Source: Paraliobacillus salinarum
GTDB taxonomy: Bacteria; Bacillota; Bacilli; Bacillales; Amphibacillaceae
Reading direction: 5' to 3'
Length of the DNA: 64,000 nt
Assembly: GCF_014083865.1 (NCBI RefSeq)
Contig: NZ_JACEFA010000005.1
Location: 124,001-188,000, forward strand
The translations under genes were made by a program, and so were the position numbers. Positions 38,636 through 50,450 of this stretch are shown piece by piece; within the stretch, counting starts at the first letter, position 1, and the number at the start of each line of letters is the position of its first letter. The notes under the pieces were generated by a model. That model saw nothing but the letters and a program-made list of their open reading frames with translations, did not search any database and had not been told where the DNA came from.

Positions 38636-39814
38636 ATGAATTACCTTAGACAACTATGTCGTTCCATAATGCGCAATCTATTAGGCCATTTACGTAGAGG
38701 CACAATATGGATTATCTTATTGGGATTATTATTTGTGAGTATAAGCTTTGTTACAACCATTAAACCCGCTTATCAATTGTCCTCTTCTATTATTACGAAT
38801 TGGACAAGTCAAATCGATCAATCTGTATTCATTTATCTGTTTAGAATGGAAAATAAACAGTATAGAAGTAATATTTATTCAGATGGACCAGAAGAATTAA
38901 GTTGGTCAGATTTATTGCTTGAATTTGCAACAAACATAAGAATAAATGATGTTCGAAGTTTACTCGGTAGGGAAATCCCCAATTTTTATGCATATGATCA
39001 GAAAATCATTATCGCAGGAGAAGGAACAGATTACACGGATTTACCAATTGAATCTGCACCTCCACTAGAAACAGTATTAGAAAACAGAAATGCATCATTA
39101 GAAGAGGATTTACCTAATGAAGATGATTCAAAGACACCAAATGTAGAGAAAACAACTGGTGATAGGAAAGTAGTTTTTTTGTACAATACACATAACCGAG
39201 AGTCCTTTCTTCCTCATTTAGATGGTGTGAAGGATCCGAATCAAGCATTTCATGGTGAAGTCAATATTACAAAGGTGAGTGACCGACTGGCTAAGAGCTT
39301 GCATAAAAATGGTATTGGTGCCCAAGTAGATCACACTGATTTCATGAGTGTATTAAATCAAAAGGGATGGGAGTATTGGCAATCCTATGACGCTTCACAG
39401 CCAGTTGTGAAAGAAGCTTTAGCTAATAATAAAGATATCACTTATGTGTTTGACTTACACCGTGATAGCAGGAGAAGAACCGATACGACAAAAACAATCA
39501 ATGGAGAGCAATATGCAAGTTTATTCTTTGTTATTGGTTCTGATTATAGTAATAATAGTAAAAATGTGGCACTGGCTACATCACTGCACGAGAAGTTAGA
39601 AGAGAAGTACCCGGGATTAAGCAGAGGGGTAACACAACAAGGTGGAGCTGGTAATAACGGGGTATATAATCAGAATCTATCAAAAAATGCTATTCTGATT
39701 GAATTTGGTGGTGTGGATAATACGATGACAGAGCTTTATCGTTCGGCAGATGCTTTAGCAGAAATTTTTGCTTCTTATTATTGGGAGGCTGAAGCTGTTC
39801 AAAGCCAACAATAA
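38636..39814 (+). CDS. spoIIP: Stage II sporulation protein P (peptidoglycan amidase/endopeptidase)
   Basis: SpoIIP works with SpoIID and SpoIIM to thin septal peptidoglycan during engulfment. The 392-residue protein has one N-terminal membrane helix (about 23-45), an extracytoplasmic linker and the SpoIIP domain from about residue 175, with FLYNTHNRES (His186, Glu189), YVFDLHRDS (near 275-283) and AILIEFGGVDNT. ATG follows GGGAGAGGAAT. The preceding 109 bp hold no ORF; a mother-cell sigma-E promoter is expected there but I could not fix one. Confidence 0.95.
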   Translation: MNYLRQLCRSIMRNLLGHLRRGTIWIILLGLLFVSISFVTTIKPAYQLSSSIITNWTSQIDQSVFIYLFRMENKQYRSNIYSDGPEELSWSDLLLEFATNIRINDVRSLLGREIPNFYAYDQKIIIAGEGTDYTDLPIESAPPLETVLENRNASLEEDLPNEDDSKTPNVEKTTGDRKVVFLYNTHNRESFLPHLDGVKDPNQAFHGEVNITKVSDRLAKSLHKNGIGAQVDHTDFMSVLNQKGWEYWQSYDASQPVVKEALANNKDITYVFDLHRDSRRRTDTTKTINGEQYASLFFVIGSDYSNNSKNVALATSLHEKLEEKYPGLSRGVTQQGGAGNNGVYNQNLSKNAILIEFGGVDNTMTELYRSADALAEIFASYYWEAEAVQSQQ

Positions 39815-39837
39815 ATAGGGATGAGGAGAATAAAATA

Positions 39838-40164
39838 ATGAAAATGCTCGTTTATACTTTATTAATTACTGTTGTATTTTTAACTGGTATAATTTTAGGG
39901 ACAACTAATAAAAATTTCTCTGTTCATGCACCAGAAAGACAAGAGGTTGTTTCAGATGAAGCTAGACAAGAAAATCTTTCAATTGTTAATGAGAAAAAAG
40001 AAGAAGAATTGAATGTTGATCAGCGAACAGCAACAATGGTTCAGCAACCAGTGGAAAATAAACCGGTTTTTGAAAAAGCAGCATTGATTATTGAGGAAAC
40101 ATCTGTATGGGTATACGATCAGGTGATTCAAGTAGCATATTACATTTCAGAGATTTTTATTTGA
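39838..40164 (+). CDS. yqxA: YqxA family protein (DUF3679)
   Basis: The 108-residue protein has an N-terminal membrane helix or signal anchor (about 2-22), MLVYTLLITVVFLTGIILG, an acidic middle and a C-terminal hydrophobic stretch (VYDQVIQVAYYISEIFI). It fits the small YqxA gene located between spoIIP and lepA in B. subtilis, and is 23 bp after spoIIP, so probably cotranscribed with it. Function unknown; the family call rests mainly on context. Confidence 0.75.
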   Translation: MKMLVYTLLITVVFLTGIILGTTNKNFSVHAPERQEVVSDEARQENLSIVNEKKEEELNVDQRTATMVQQPVENKPVFEKAALIIEETSVWVYDQVIQVAYYISEIFI

Positions 40165-40223
40165 ATCAGATTAAAAAGAATTAAATTTAATGAAATAATC
40201 GCACCTATTCAGTTCGAAAATAA

Positions 40224-40252
40224 TTGAATCATCATGTTTTCACTGCTATAAT
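40224..40252 (+). promoter_or_regulatory. Sigma-A promoter for lepA
   Basis: TTGAAT, 17-nt spacer and TATAAT with an extended TG one base upstream of the -10. It lies 40 nt before the lepA start. Confidence 0.7.
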
Positions 40253-40292
40253 CAATCCTAGTATTGTGCTCGACAAATAGGAGTGAATGAAA

Positions 40293-42107
40293 TTGCCAAA
40301 AAATAGAGATCAAAAACGAGTTCGAAACTTTTCGATTATTGCACATATTGACCACGGGAAGTCAACATTAGCAGATCGGATTTTAGAGAAAACCAAAGCT
40401 TTAACACAACGTGAAATGAAACAACAATTTTTGGATGCGATGGACTTAGAGCGTGAACGTGGTATTACTATTAAGCTAAATGCAGTCCAATTAAAATATC
40501 AACATCATGACGATGAAGAGTATATTTTTCACTTAATTGATACTCCGGGACATGTTGACTTCACTTATGAAGTATCTCGAAGTTTAGCCGCATGTGAAGG
40601 TGCTATCCTTGTCGTGGATGCTGCTCAAGGGATTGAAGCTCAAACATTGGCAAACGTCTACTTAGCGCTTGATAATGATTTAGAAATTATTCCAGTAATT
40701 AATAAAATAGATCTACCAGGTGCAGATCCAGACCGAGTGAAACAAGAAATAACTGATGTAATCGGAATAGATGGAGAATCGGCTATTCTTGCTAGCGCGA
40801 AAGACGGAATCGGTATTGATGAAATATTAGAAAGAATTGTTGAAGATGTACCACCACCATTAGGTGAGCAAGAAGAACCATTAAAAGGATTAATCTTTGA
40901 TTCCCTGTATGATTCGTATCGTGGCGTCATTGCATATGTATGTATTAAAGAAGGATCTGTAAAGGTCGGAGATAAAATTAAAATGATGGCGACCGGCAAA
41001 GAATTTGAAGTGAACGAAGTGGGCGTGTTTACACCTAAGCCACATCAATTAGATGTTTTATCGGTTGGTGATGTTGGTTATCTTACTGCATCGATAAAAA
41101 ATGTTGGAGATTCGCGTGTTGGGGATACGATTACATTAGCAAATCGACCGGCTAAGGAGCCATTACCTGGTTACCGTAAATTAAACCCAATGGTATTCTG
41201 TGGACTTTATCCAGTCGATGCAAATAAATACAATGATTTGCGAGAAGCATTAGAACGCCTCGAATTAAATGATTCTTCTCTTCAATATGAAGCAGAAACT
41301 TCCCAAGCATTAGGGTTTGGTTTCCGTTGTGGTTTTCTAGGCTTGCTTCATATGGAAATCATTCAAGAAAGAATTGAAAGAGAATTTAATATCGATTTGA
41401 TTACGACTGCGCCAAGTGTAATTTATCAAGTAACTCAAACTGATGGAACGGAAATATCTATTGATAACCCGTCATTCATGCCAGACAATCAATCCATTCA
41501 AGAAGTTAGTGAACCATATGTAAAAGCTTCTGTAATGGTACCGAATGATTATGTTGGCTCAGTAATGGAATTATGTCAGAAAAAACGTGGTATTTTTCAA
41601 AATATGGAGTATTTAGATGATAATCGAGTGAATGTGATTTATGAAATTCCTTTATCTGAAATTGTTTATGATTTCTTTGATTCATTAAAATCACAAACAA
41701 AAGGTTATGCCTCTTTTGATTATGAAATTATTGGCTATCAACCATCTAATTTAGTGAAGATGGATATTTGGTTAAATGGGGATACGATCGATGCACTATC
41801 CTTTATCGTACACCGTGATTTTTCTTACGAACGTGGTAAGCAAATCGTAGAAAAATTAAAGAATTTGATTCCGAGGCAACAATTTGAAGTGCCAGTACAA
41901 GCTGCAATTGGTAATAAAATTGTAGCGCGTTCAACAATCAAAGCAATGCGTAAGAATGTTTTGTCTAAGTGTTATGGTGGAGACATTTCACGTAAACGTA
42001 AGCTACTAGAAAAACAAAAAGAAGGTAAGAAGCGCATGAAAATGGTTGGTTCGGTTGAAGTTCCACAAGAAGCTTTTATGGCTGTTTTGAAAATGGACGA
42101 AGATTAA
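40293..42107 (+). CDS. lepA: Elongation factor 4 (LepA)
   Basis: LepA is a ribosome-bound GTPase that acts in initiation or 30S assembly and back-translocation. The roughly 604-residue protein has G1 AHIDHGKST (about 16-24), G2 [10 protein letters not shown]3 DTPGHVDF, G4 NKIDLPGA and the LepA-specific C-terminal domain ending with [20 protein letters not shown] 40293 has AGGAG with a 9-nt spacer and gives [16 protein letters not shown] 40287 two codons earlier has only 3 nt, so I prefer TTG. Confidence 0.97.
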   Translation: MPKNRDQKRVRNFSIIAHIDHGKSTLADRILEKTKALTQREMKQQFLDAMDLERERGITIKLNAVQLKYQHHDDEEYIFHLIDTPGHVDFTYEVSRSLAACEGAILVVDAAQGIEAQTLANVYLALDNDLEIIPVINKIDLPGADPDRVKQEITDVIGIDGESAILASAKDGIGIDEILERIVEDVPPPLGEQEEPLKGLIFDSLYDSYRGVIAYVCIKEGSVKVGDKIKMMATGKEFEVNEVGVFTPKPHQLDVLSVGDVGYLTASIKNVGDSRVGDTITLANRPAKEPLPGYRKLNPMVFCGLYPVDANKYNDLREALERLELNDSSLQYEAETSQALGFGFRCGFLGLLHMEIIQERIEREFNIDLITTAPSVIYQVTQTDGTEISIDNPSFMPDNQSIQEVSEPYVKASVMVPNDYVGSVMELCQKKRGIFQNMEYLDDNRVNVIYEIPLSEIVYDFFDSLKSQTKGYASFDYEIIGYQPSNLVKMDIWLNGDTIDALSFIVHRDFSYERGKQIVEKLKNLIPRQQFEVPVQAAIGNKIVARSTIKAMRKNVLSKCYGGDISRKRKLLEKQKEGKKRMKMVGSVEVPQEAFMAVLKMDED

Positions 42108-42142
42108 TCAATTGTCTAACAAACAATGAATAAGTATTACAG

Positions 42143-42200
42143 TCCCTTTAAGGCTAGTAGTTTGCATACTACGAAATGTGGCCTTGAAGGGATCTTTATT
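42143..42200 (+). terminator. Intrinsic terminator after lepA
   Basis: TCCCTTTAAGGC pairs with GCCTTGAAGGGA (one G-U) and encloses a GTAGT/ACTAC stem; TCTTTATTTT follows. Confidence 0.8.
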
Positions 42201-42233
42201 TTCATTCAAAGGGATGCTGCCTTATATAATGTT

Positions 42234-42259
42234 AAAAGCCATCAGTAGTAGGCTTTTTG
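42234..42259 (+). terminator. Second hairpin with T5 tail after lepA
   Basis: AAAAGCC and GGCTTTT form a 7-bp stem with a 10-nt loop; the T5 that follows fits an intrinsic terminator. It may be a back-up for the lepA terminator. Confidence 0.6.
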
Positions 42260-42336
42260 AAAATATGTTAAAATATTTGTTGTTATTTGCATTATACAAT
42301 ATGTTAATCAGTTATACCTTGAATGATACATTTTTT

Positions 42337-42365
42337 AACCCTTGTCACATTATCCGACAAGGGTT
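42337..42365. repeat. Perfect 10-bp hairpin upstream of hemW
   Basis: AACCCTTGTC (42337-42346) and GACAAGGGTT (42356-42365) pair perfectly over a 9-nt loop. No clean T run follows, so terminator function is uncertain. With the two hairpins above it fills a 352-bp gap that holds no convincing gene. Confidence 0.6.
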
Positions 42366-42459
42366 TCGGTTATTATGAAACAAGTAAAGTTCGTGACAAC
42401 GTATAACTTTTTATCTTAAAATACACTGTATAAAATTTTTGAGGAACAAGGTGAGCGAT

Positions 42460-43605
42460 ATGATATCATCCGTATATATTCACATCCCTTTTTGTGAAAA
42501 AATATGTCATTATTGTGATTTTACGAAATTTTTTTATGAAGAGAAAATGGCAGATGACTACTTAATTGCATTAGAAAAAGAAATCTCTGCATATATTGAC
42601 ACACCAAAGCAGCCAATGCGTACGATATTTGTTGGAGGAGGAACACCTACTGCGTTAAATGTAAAACAGCTAAAAAAATTATTATTGACGATTGAGCATT
42701 ATTTTGATGTGAGTAATGTAGAGGAATATACCTTTGAAGCAAATCCTGGTGATCTAGACGAAGAAAAAATAAAGTTATTAGTAGCGTATGGTGTGAACCG
42801 AATATCTATGGGAGCGCAGGTTTTTGATGATGCGTTACTTGAGCATTTAGGTAGGTTGCATCGAGTGAAGGACGTATATAAAAACGTTAATGATCTTAAG
42901 AGGAATAACTTAACTAACATTAGTATTGATCTAATGTATGGATTGCCAAACCAAACACTAGAAGGGTTTAGTCGTTCCTTACAAGAAGCACTATCTTTTG
43001 ATTTACCTCATTATTCATCGTATTCATTGCAAATTGAGCCCAAAACAGTCTTTTATCAACGATATAATAAAGGAAAGCTTCAAAAACCACCAGAAGAAAC
43101 GGAAGCCGCGATGTATCATATGTTGATTGAAGAAATGGAGAATATGGGGAAATTCCAGTATGAAATTAGTAATTTTTCTGAGAGGAATTTTGAAAGTAAA
43201 CATAATCTAACGTATTGGGATAACAGCTATTATTATGGTTTTGGAGCAGGAGCAAGTGGGTATTTACCAGGAGAAAGAATCATTAATTTAAGACCCTTTC
43301 CTGCTTATGTTAAGCAAACGAATGAAACAGGAAAGCCTGTACTTCATGCTGAACCAATAGGTAGAAAAGAACAAATTGAAGAGGAGCTGTTCTTGGGCTT
43401 ACGTAAACAAACAGGCGTTCGATTTAAATCTTTTAAAGAAAAGTATGGTTTAGCACTAACAGATATATATAAAGAAGAGTTGAATTATCTTAAAGCAAAA
43501 CAATGGCTCATTCAGGATGATGAAGGAATAAGATTAACGAGGAATGGTAAGCTATTTGGTAATGAAGTGTTTCAAGCATTTTTATTAGATAATGACCCAA
43601 CCTAA
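42460..43605 (+). CDS. hemW: Radical SAM heme chaperone HemW
   Basis: HemW resembles oxygen-independent coproporphyrinogen oxidase but binds and delivers heme. The 381-residue protein has the radical SAM cluster Cys12, Cys16, Cys19 (CEKICHYCDF), the GGGTPT motif (about 63-68), EANPGDL and the C-terminal HemN domain EELFLGLRKQTGV. The first cysteine of the HemN-specific fourth ligand (CxxxCxxC-C) is absent, as in HemW. ATG 42460 has AAGGTGA 5 nt upstream. Confidence 0.92.
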   Translation: MISSVYIHIPFCEKICHYCDFTKFFYEEKMADDYLIALEKEISAYIDTPKQPMRTIFVGGGTPTALNVKQLKKLLLTIEHYFDVSNVEEYTFEANPGDLDEEKIKLLVAYGVNRISMGAQVFDDALLEHLGRLHRVKDVYKNVNDLKRNNLTNISIDLMYGLPNQTLEGFSRSLQEALSFDLPHYSSYSLQIEPKTVFYQRYNKGKLQKPPEETEAAMYHMLIEEMENMGKFQYEISNFSERNFESKHNLTYWDNSYYYGFGAGASGYLPGERIINLRPFPAYVKQTNETGKPVLHAEPIGRKEQIEEELFLGLRKQTGVRFKSFKEKYGLALTDIYKEELNYLKAKQWLIQDDEGIRLTRNGKLFGNEVFQAFLLDNDPT

Positions 43606-43654
43606 ATGATTGTTTAAAAAGAATAATTATTTTAAATAAATTCAAGCATTCGCA

Positions 43655-43683
43655 TTGACATTTACAATCTGTTTTGATAATTT
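43655..43683 (+). promoter_or_regulatory. Promoter for hrcA heat-shock operon
   Basis: TTGACA with a 17-nt spacer to TAATTT lies just before the CIRCE element. The -35 is perfect and the -10 moderate. Confidence 0.7.
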
Positions 43684-43693
43684 AATAATAGAT

Positions 43694-43720
43694 TTAGCAC
43701 TCGGACGATAAGAGTGCTAA
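43694..43720 (+). promoter_or_regulatory. CIRCE operator (HrcA binding site)
   Basis: TTAGCACTC-N9-GAGTGCTAA is a perfect match to the CIRCE consensus. It overlaps the likely transcription start of hrcA, so HrcA with GroEL would repress the operon when cells are not stressed. Confidence 0.97.
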
Positions 43721-43734
43721 CAGAGGTGATCATC

Positions 43735-44757
43735 ATGCTGTCTAAACGACAATTATTGATTTTACAAGTAATTATTGATGAATTCATCCAGACTGCACAA
43801 CCGATAGGATCGCGTGCAATTTCAAAAAAGGATGAAGTCACGTTCAGCCCTGCTACTATTCGTAATGAAATGGCTGATCTTGAAGAGATGGGATTTATTG
43901 AGAAAACACACTCTTCTTCAGGTAGAGTTCCATCTGAAAAGGGATACCGTTTTTATGTGGATCATCTATTATCGCCTTTTCATCTATCAAAAACAGAAAT
44001 GCATGTCATATCTAACACTTTTGAAGAAGAAATGTTGGAATTTGAACAAGTCGTTCAAAAATCAGCCAAAATTTTGTCTGAACTTACGAATTACACGTCA
44101 ATTATTTTAGGTCCAAAAGTGTATGAAACAACATTAAAGCAATTAGAGATCATTCAATTATCACCACATCTTGCGGTTGCTATTCTTGTAACAAATACTG
44201 GTCATGTAGAGCATCGATCTTTTTCAATTCCAACTGAAATTGAACCAAGTGACCTAGAGAAGTTAGTTAACATGCTGAATGAACGATTAAAAAATGTTCC
44301 AATTATTCATTTGCATGATCGACTTAAAAAAGAATTAACTGTGTTAATGCACAAATATATGAATGATTTTGATCTTGCCTATCAATATTTAAAAGCAGCT
44401 CTATTCGATGAACAGCCTGTACAACTATATGTGAGTGGGATTACGAATATATTACTTCAACCAGAGTTTAAAGATGTAAGTAAAATTCATTCTCTTTACT
44501 CTGCGATGGAGCAAGAAGATGCAATGGCTGACATGTTAAGGTCTTACAAAAATGGTATTCACGTATCCATTGGGCAAGAAAATATTATGGATGAAATGCA
44601 AGATTGTAGTTTAATCACTGCCAATTACTCACTTGGCAATCAGCAATTAGGTACCATCGCATTGCTTGGACCAACACGGATGGAATACGCTAGAGTGATT
44701 TCTCTATTACATGCATTATCTAACAGGATGTCACATACGTTTCACTCCTGGTTTTGA
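43735..44757 (+). CDS. hrcA: Heat-inducible transcription repressor HrcA
   Basis: HrcA represses CIRCE-controlled chaperone genes. The 340-residue protein has an N-terminal winged helix (MLSKRQLLILQVIIDEF; GSRAISKK; FSPATIRNEMADLEEMGFIEK; HSSSGRVPSEKGYRFYVD, about 1-85) and a GAF-like dimerisation domain. ATG 43735 follows GAGGTGAT 6 nt downstream; an upstream in-frame start would lie inside the CIRCE site. It heads the operon with grpE, dnaK and dnaJ. Confidence 0.98.
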   Translation: MLSKRQLLILQVIIDEFIQTAQPIGSRAISKKDEVTFSPATIRNEMADLEEMGFIEKTHSSSGRVPSEKGYRFYVDHLLSPFHLSKTEMHVISNTFEEEMLEFEQVVQKSAKILSELTNYTSIILGPKVYETTLKQLEIIQLSPHLAVAILVTNTGHVEHRSFSIPTEIEPSDLEKLVNMLNERLKNVPIIHLHDRLKKELTVLMHKYMNDFDLAYQYLKAALFDEQPVQLYVSGITNILLQPEFKDVSKIHSLYSAMEQEDAMADMLRSYKNGIHVSIGQENIMDEMQDCSLITANYSLGNQQLGTIALLGPTRMEYARVISLLHALSNRMSHTFHSWF

Positions 44758-44794
44758 TAAAGATAAAGCTGAAATGCGTTATCAAGGTTTTTTT
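44754..44794 (+). terminator. Weak terminator or attenuator between hrcA and grpE
   Basis: TTGATAA and TTATCAA form a 7-bp stem, extendable by G-U pairs, with an 18-nt loop and a GGTTTTTTTT tail. It starts at the hrcA stop codon. Read-through to grpE is likely in part. Confidence 0.6.
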
Positions 44795-44936
44795 TATTTT
44801 GAAGGTTAAACTGCCTTCCAATTGATGATGAATGTGACGAAAGAATAAATGATTCCGCTGAATAACTTTATTTCGAGTCTTATTCATGATATATTCAAAA
44901 ATGTTTGATTGCAAAGAACTAGAGGAGGTGACAGTC

Positions 44937-45491
44937 ATGGAAACCAACAAAGAAAAAATGGATGAACAAGAGACTGTTGAAGAAGTAGTAGAAGCAGATC
45001 AAGAACTAGTTGATGAATCACCAGAAGATGAATCAACTTCTAATCAAGAAATGGAAGCATTACAAAAAGAAAAAAATGAACTATATGAAAAAATGCTTAG
45101 AATTCAAGCAGAATATGATAATTTTCGTAAAAGGACGCAAAAAGAAAAAGAAGCTGATCGTAAATACAGGTCACAATCACTTATAACTGAGTTATTACCT
45201 GTAGTAGACAACTTCGAGCGCGCGTTAAATACGGAAGTACAAGATGACAGTACAAAGTCATTTATAGAAGGTATGGAAATGATCTATCGTCAATTCAATC
45301 AAGCTTTGTTAAATGAAGGTGTCGAGGTCATTGAGACAGTCGGTACTGAATTTGATCCTAACTACCATCAAGCAGTAATGCAGGTTGAAGATGATCAATA
45401 TGATTCTAATATTGTAGTGGAAGAGCTACAAAAAGGATATAAATTAAAAGATCGGGTAATACGCCCAGCAATGGTAAAAGTAAATCAATAG
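44937..45491 (+). CDS. grpE: Nucleotide exchange factor GrpE
   Basis: GrpE releases ADP from DnaK. The 184-residue protein has an acidic N-terminal tail, a long helix (about 35-85, with RIQAEYDNFRKRTQKEKE) and the C-terminal beta domain ending VIRPAMVKV. ATG 44937 has GGAGGTGA 6 nt upstream and gives METNKEKMDEQE. Confidence 0.97.
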   Translation: METNKEKMDEQETVEEVVEADQELVDESPEDESTSNQEMEALQKEKNELYEKMLRIQAEYDNFRKRTQKEKEADRKYRSQSLITELLPVVDNFERALNTEVQDDSTKSFIEGMEMIYRQFNQALLNEGVEVIETVGTEFDPNYHQAVMQVEDDQYDSNIVVEELQKGYKLKDRVIRPAMVKVNQ

Positions 45492-47354
<1,863 letters not shown>

Positions 47355-47386
47355 GTAAAAGATTTAATAAACAAACTTGTAGGAAG

Positions 47387-47422
47387 AGTCAAAGTCAGGT
47401 TTCACTTGGCTTTGACTTTTCC
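47387..47422 (+). terminator. Terminator between dnaK and dnaJ
   Basis: AGTCAAAGTCA pairs with TGGCTTTGACT over 11 bp (one G-U) with a 9-nt loop and TTTT following. It would separate dnaK from dnaJ unless read through. Confidence 0.75.
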
Positions 47423-47480
47423 TCTGTTTAATCCCTTTAATATCAACTAACTTCTATCATGCATCTCCTCTAAAAGCAAT

Positions 47481-47510
47481 TTGCTCAAAGTAGAGTTTCA
47501 ATGTTATGAT
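47481..47510 (+). promoter_or_regulatory. Probable promoter for dnaJ
   Basis: TTGCTC, 18-nt spacer and TATGAT lie 40 nt before the dnaJ start, just after the dnaK terminator. Confidence 0.5.
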
Positions 47511-47549
47511 AAAATCTATGCAAAGAAGAGTCGGGAGAGTGATCATGCA

Positions 47550-48671
47550 GTGAGTAAAAGAGACTATTATGATGTACTTGGTGTCTCTAAAGAGGCAGGA
47601 AAAGATGAAATAAAGAAGGCTTATAGAAAACTAGCAAGAAAATATCATCCAGATGTAAATAAAGAAGATGATGCAGCAGATAAATTTAAAGAAGCTAAAG
47701 AAGCTTATGAAGTTTTAAGTGACGACCAGAAGCGTACACAATATGATCAATTCGGTCATGCAGGCCCACAAGGTCAAGGATTTGGTGGTTTTGGTGGTGC
47801 AGAAGACTTCGGTGGTTTTGGTGACATTTTTGATATGTTTTTTGGTGGTGGACGCCGTCGAGATCCTAACGCACCAAGACAAGGCGCGGATCTACAATAT
47901 ACAATGGTGTTAAACTTTGAGGAAGCCATCTTTGGGAAAGAAACGGATATTGAGATTCCAAAAGATGAAACATGTGAGACCTGTGATGGATCTGGTGCGA
48001 AACCAGGTACAAAACCAAAAACATGTAGCCAATGTAATGGTAGTGGACAATTAAATGTTGAACAAAATACACCGTTCGGACGTGTTGTAAACAAACGTGT
48101 ATGTAATCAATGTAATGGAACAGGAAAAATCATTCCAGAAAAATGTACGACATGTGGTGGCGCTGGAAAGGTTAAAAAGCGTAAGAAAATCCATATTAAC
48201 ATCCCTGCTGGAATCGATGATGGACAACAAATTAGAGTTGCTGGCCAAGGTGAACCTGGAGAAAACGGAGGCCCTCCTGGAGACTTATATGTTGTCGTTC
48301 AAATCAGATCACATGAATTTTACAAGCGTGATGGTGACCATGTTTTCTGTGAAATGCCAATTACGTTTGCACAAGCAGCACTAGGCGATGAAGTGGAAAT
48401 CCCAACTGTACACGGAAAAGTAAAACTTAAGGTGCCTGCAGGAACACAAACGGGTAAAACATTCCGACTAAAAGGAAAGGGTGCTCCTAATGTTCGTGGA
48501 TATGGTCACGGTGATCAGCACGTTAAAATTCGTGTCATCACACCGACTAATTTAACGGATCGCCAAAAAGAATTATTGCGAGAATTAAATGAAATCAGTG
48601 GTAATAAACCTACAGATGAACATGAAGATTCTTTTTTTGACAGAGTGAAACGCGCGTTTAAAGGAGAATAG
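47550..48671 (+). CDS. dnaJ: Chaperone protein DnaJ (Hsp40)
   Basis: DnaJ stimulates DnaK ATPase activity and presents substrates. The 373-residue protein has the J domain (HPD at 33-35, KYHPDVN), a Gly/Phe-rich segment (about 70-110), four zinc repeats [24 protein letters not shown] and CTTCGGAG (about 145-215) and the C-terminal substrate-binding domain. It is a full type I DnaJ. GTG 47550 is used since the upstream ATG would hit a stop; the ribosome site (GGGAGAGTGAT) is weak. Confidence 0.97.
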   Translation: MSKRDYYDVLGVSKEAGKDEIKKAYRKLARKYHPDVNKEDDAADKFKEAKEAYEVLSDDQKRTQYDQFGHAGPQGQGFGGFGGAEDFGGFGDIFDMFFGGGRRRDPNAPRQGADLQYTMVLNFEEAIFGKETDIEIPKDETCETCDGSGAKPGTKPKTCSQCNGSGQLNVEQNTPFGRVVNKRVCNQCNGTGKIIPEKCTTCGGAGKVKKRKKIHINIPAGIDDGQQIRVAGQGEPGENGGPPGDLYVVVQIRSHEFYKRDGDHVFCEMPITFAQAALGDEVEIPTVHGKVKLKVPAGTQTGKTFRLKGKGAPNVRGYGHGDQHVKIRVITPTNLTDRQKELLRELNEISGNKPTDEHEDSFFDRVKRAFKGE

Positions 48672-48735
48672 TTATTTAATCTGTATAAAGCAATGCAACA
48701 AAACGAAATAAATCATTAGAAATGAGTTGATTCAC

Positions 48736-49671
48736 TTGAAATGGTCTGAACTATGCATTCATACGACTAATGAAGCAATTGAGCCGATCTCAAACATTTT
48801 ACATGAAGCAGGGGCAAGCGGAGTAGTAATTGAGGACTCAGAAGATTTAGATAAAGATCGTCCGACAGATTTTGGTGAAATGTATGAATTAGATCCTATT
48901 GATTTTCCTGAACAAGGTGTATTATTGAAAGCTTATTTACCTATGAATAGTTTTTTAGGTGAGACGGTTGATCAGATCAAACAAGCTATCAATAATTTAT
49001 TACTTTATGATATTGACCTTGGTACAAATCAAATTACTTTAAGTGAAGTAAATGAAGAGGAATGGGCAACGGCTTGGAAAAAATACTATAAACCAGTTAA
49101 AATCTCTGAAAAAATAACGATAACGCCGAGTTGGGAGGATTATCAACCCGTTTCTAGTGACGAATTAATTATCGAGCTTGATCCTGGTATGGCTTTCGGA
49201 ACCGGTACACATCCAACTACCGTATTAAGTATGCAAGCTTTAGAACGTTATTTAAAGCCAAATGACACTGTAATAGATGTCGGAACAGGTTCAGGTGTTT
49301 TAAGTATTGCTTCTGCACTTCTCGGTGCTCAGCGTGTAGCTGCTTATGATCTTGATGAAGTGGCAGTTAACTCGGCTCGAATTAATACGAAACTCAATAA
49401 AGTTCATGATAAAATTCAAGTGAAACAAAATAATTTGTTAGACCATATTGATGAAAAACCGGATCTGATTGTTGCCAATATCCTTGCTGAAATTATATTG
49501 CGTTTTGAAAAAGATGCTTATCAATTGTTAAAGCCTGAAGGAATTTTTATTACATCAGGTATTATACAAGCAAAGAAGGAACAAGTAAGGCAAGCATTGA
49601 TAGATGCTGGTTTTCGAATAATTGAAATAAATCAAATGGAAGATTGGATTTCTATTATTGCGCAAAAGTAA
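48736..49671 (+). CDS. prmA: Ribosomal protein L11 methyltransferase
   Basis: PrmA trimethylates ribosomal protein L11. The 311-residue protein has the N-terminal L11-binding domain (MKWSELCIHTTNEAIEPISN), DPGMAFGTGTHPTT (about 155-168), motif I VIDVGTGSGVLSI (about 177-189) and the VANILAEIIL segment. I take TTG 48736 since the protein then aligns with known PrmA N-termini; TTG 48727, three codons earlier, is also possible. Its ribosome site is weak. Confidence 0.96.
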   Translation: MKWSELCIHTTNEAIEPISNILHEAGASGVVIEDSEDLDKDRPTDFGEMYELDPIDFPEQGVLLKAYLPMNSFLGETVDQIKQAINNLLLYDIDLGTNQITLSEVNEEEWATAWKKYYKPVKISEKITITPSWEDYQPVSSDELIIELDPGMAFGTGTHPTTVLSMQALERYLKPNDTVIDVGTGSGVLSIASALLGAQRVAAYDLDEVAVNSARINTKLNKVHDKIQVKQNNLLDHIDEKPDLIVANILAEIILRFEKDAYQLLKPEGIFITSGIIQAKKEQVRQALIDAGFRIIEINQMEDWISIIAQK

Positions 49672-49692
49672 AGCAGAAGGTAGGTAAATCAC

Positions 49693-50445
49693 GTGCAACA
49701 CTATTTTGTTCCCGCTGATCAATGGACTGCTAGCGAAGTGTATATTACCGATGATGATTTACACCATATCTCTCGAGTCATGCGAATGAAGCAAGGAGAC
49801 CAAATTATTTGTAATCGGCCAGATGGTCAAACTGCAATTTGCTCTATTTTAGACATCACAGAAAATCAAGTTGTAACAAAAATTGTTAAGTGGTTAGAAA
49901 CTAATGTAGAAATGCCTGTGAAAGTTTCGATTGCTCAAGCGTTTCCCAAAGGTGATAAATTAGATTTGATTTTACAAAAAGGGACTGAATTAGGCGCAGT
50001 TGATTTTTTCCTTTTTCATGGTGCTCGTTCTATTGTAAAATTAGATAGTAAGAAAGTAGATAAAAAACTTCAACGCTATCGTAAAATAGTCAAAGAAGCT
50101 GCTGAACAATCACATCGCAGCTTGCTACCTAACGTGCAGGTTATATCAAGTTTTTCTGAATTGTTAAAGCAGGCAAATACATTCGATCATAAGCTTGTTG
50201 CTTATGAAGAAACGACACGATCAGAAAAAAGTGATAAGCTACATGTAACCTATCAAAAGGTAAAAGAAGGACAATCTATTTTTATTTGTATAGGACCAGA
50301 GGGTGGATTTTCTGAATCAGAAATAGCTACATTAAAAGAGCATGATTTCACCTGTATTCGTTTAGGTCCTAGAATTCTTAGAACAGAAACGGCTGGATTA
50401 TATGCGTTGGCTAGTCTCTCATATCATTTTGAAGAAATGGAGTGA
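49693..50445 (+). CDS. rsmE: 16S rRNA (uracil(1498)-N(3))-methyltransferase RsmE
   Basis: RsmE methylates U1498 in 16S rRNA. The 250-residue protein has the PUA-like N-terminal domain (MQHYFVPADQW, HHISRVMRMK) and a SPOUT fold with the deep-knot IGPEGGFSESEI (about 198-209) and LGPRILRTETA (about 220-230). GTG start with AGGTAGG upstream. It overlaps the end of the mtaB ribosome site, and the two are cotranscribed. Confidence 0.96.
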   Translation: MQHYFVPADQWTASEVYITDDDLHHISRVMRMKQGDQIICNRPDGQTAICSILDITENQVVTKIVKWLETNVEMPVKVSIAQAFPKGDKLDLILQKGTELGAVDFFLFHGARSIVKLDSKKVDKKLQRYRKIVKEAAEQSHRSLLPNVQVISSFSELLKQANTFDHKLVAYEETTRSEKSDKLHVTYQKVKEGQSIFICIGPEGGFSESEIATLKEHDFTCIRLGPRILRTETAGLYALASLSYHFEEME

Positions 50446-50450
50446 TCTTT

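Noticed and set aside
42178-42378. 66-codon plus-strand ORF between lepA and hemW
   Set aside because: It begins inside the lepA terminator, runs through a second hairpin, lacks a ribosome site and ends inside a third hairpin region. The hydrophobic product fits random AT-rich DNA.
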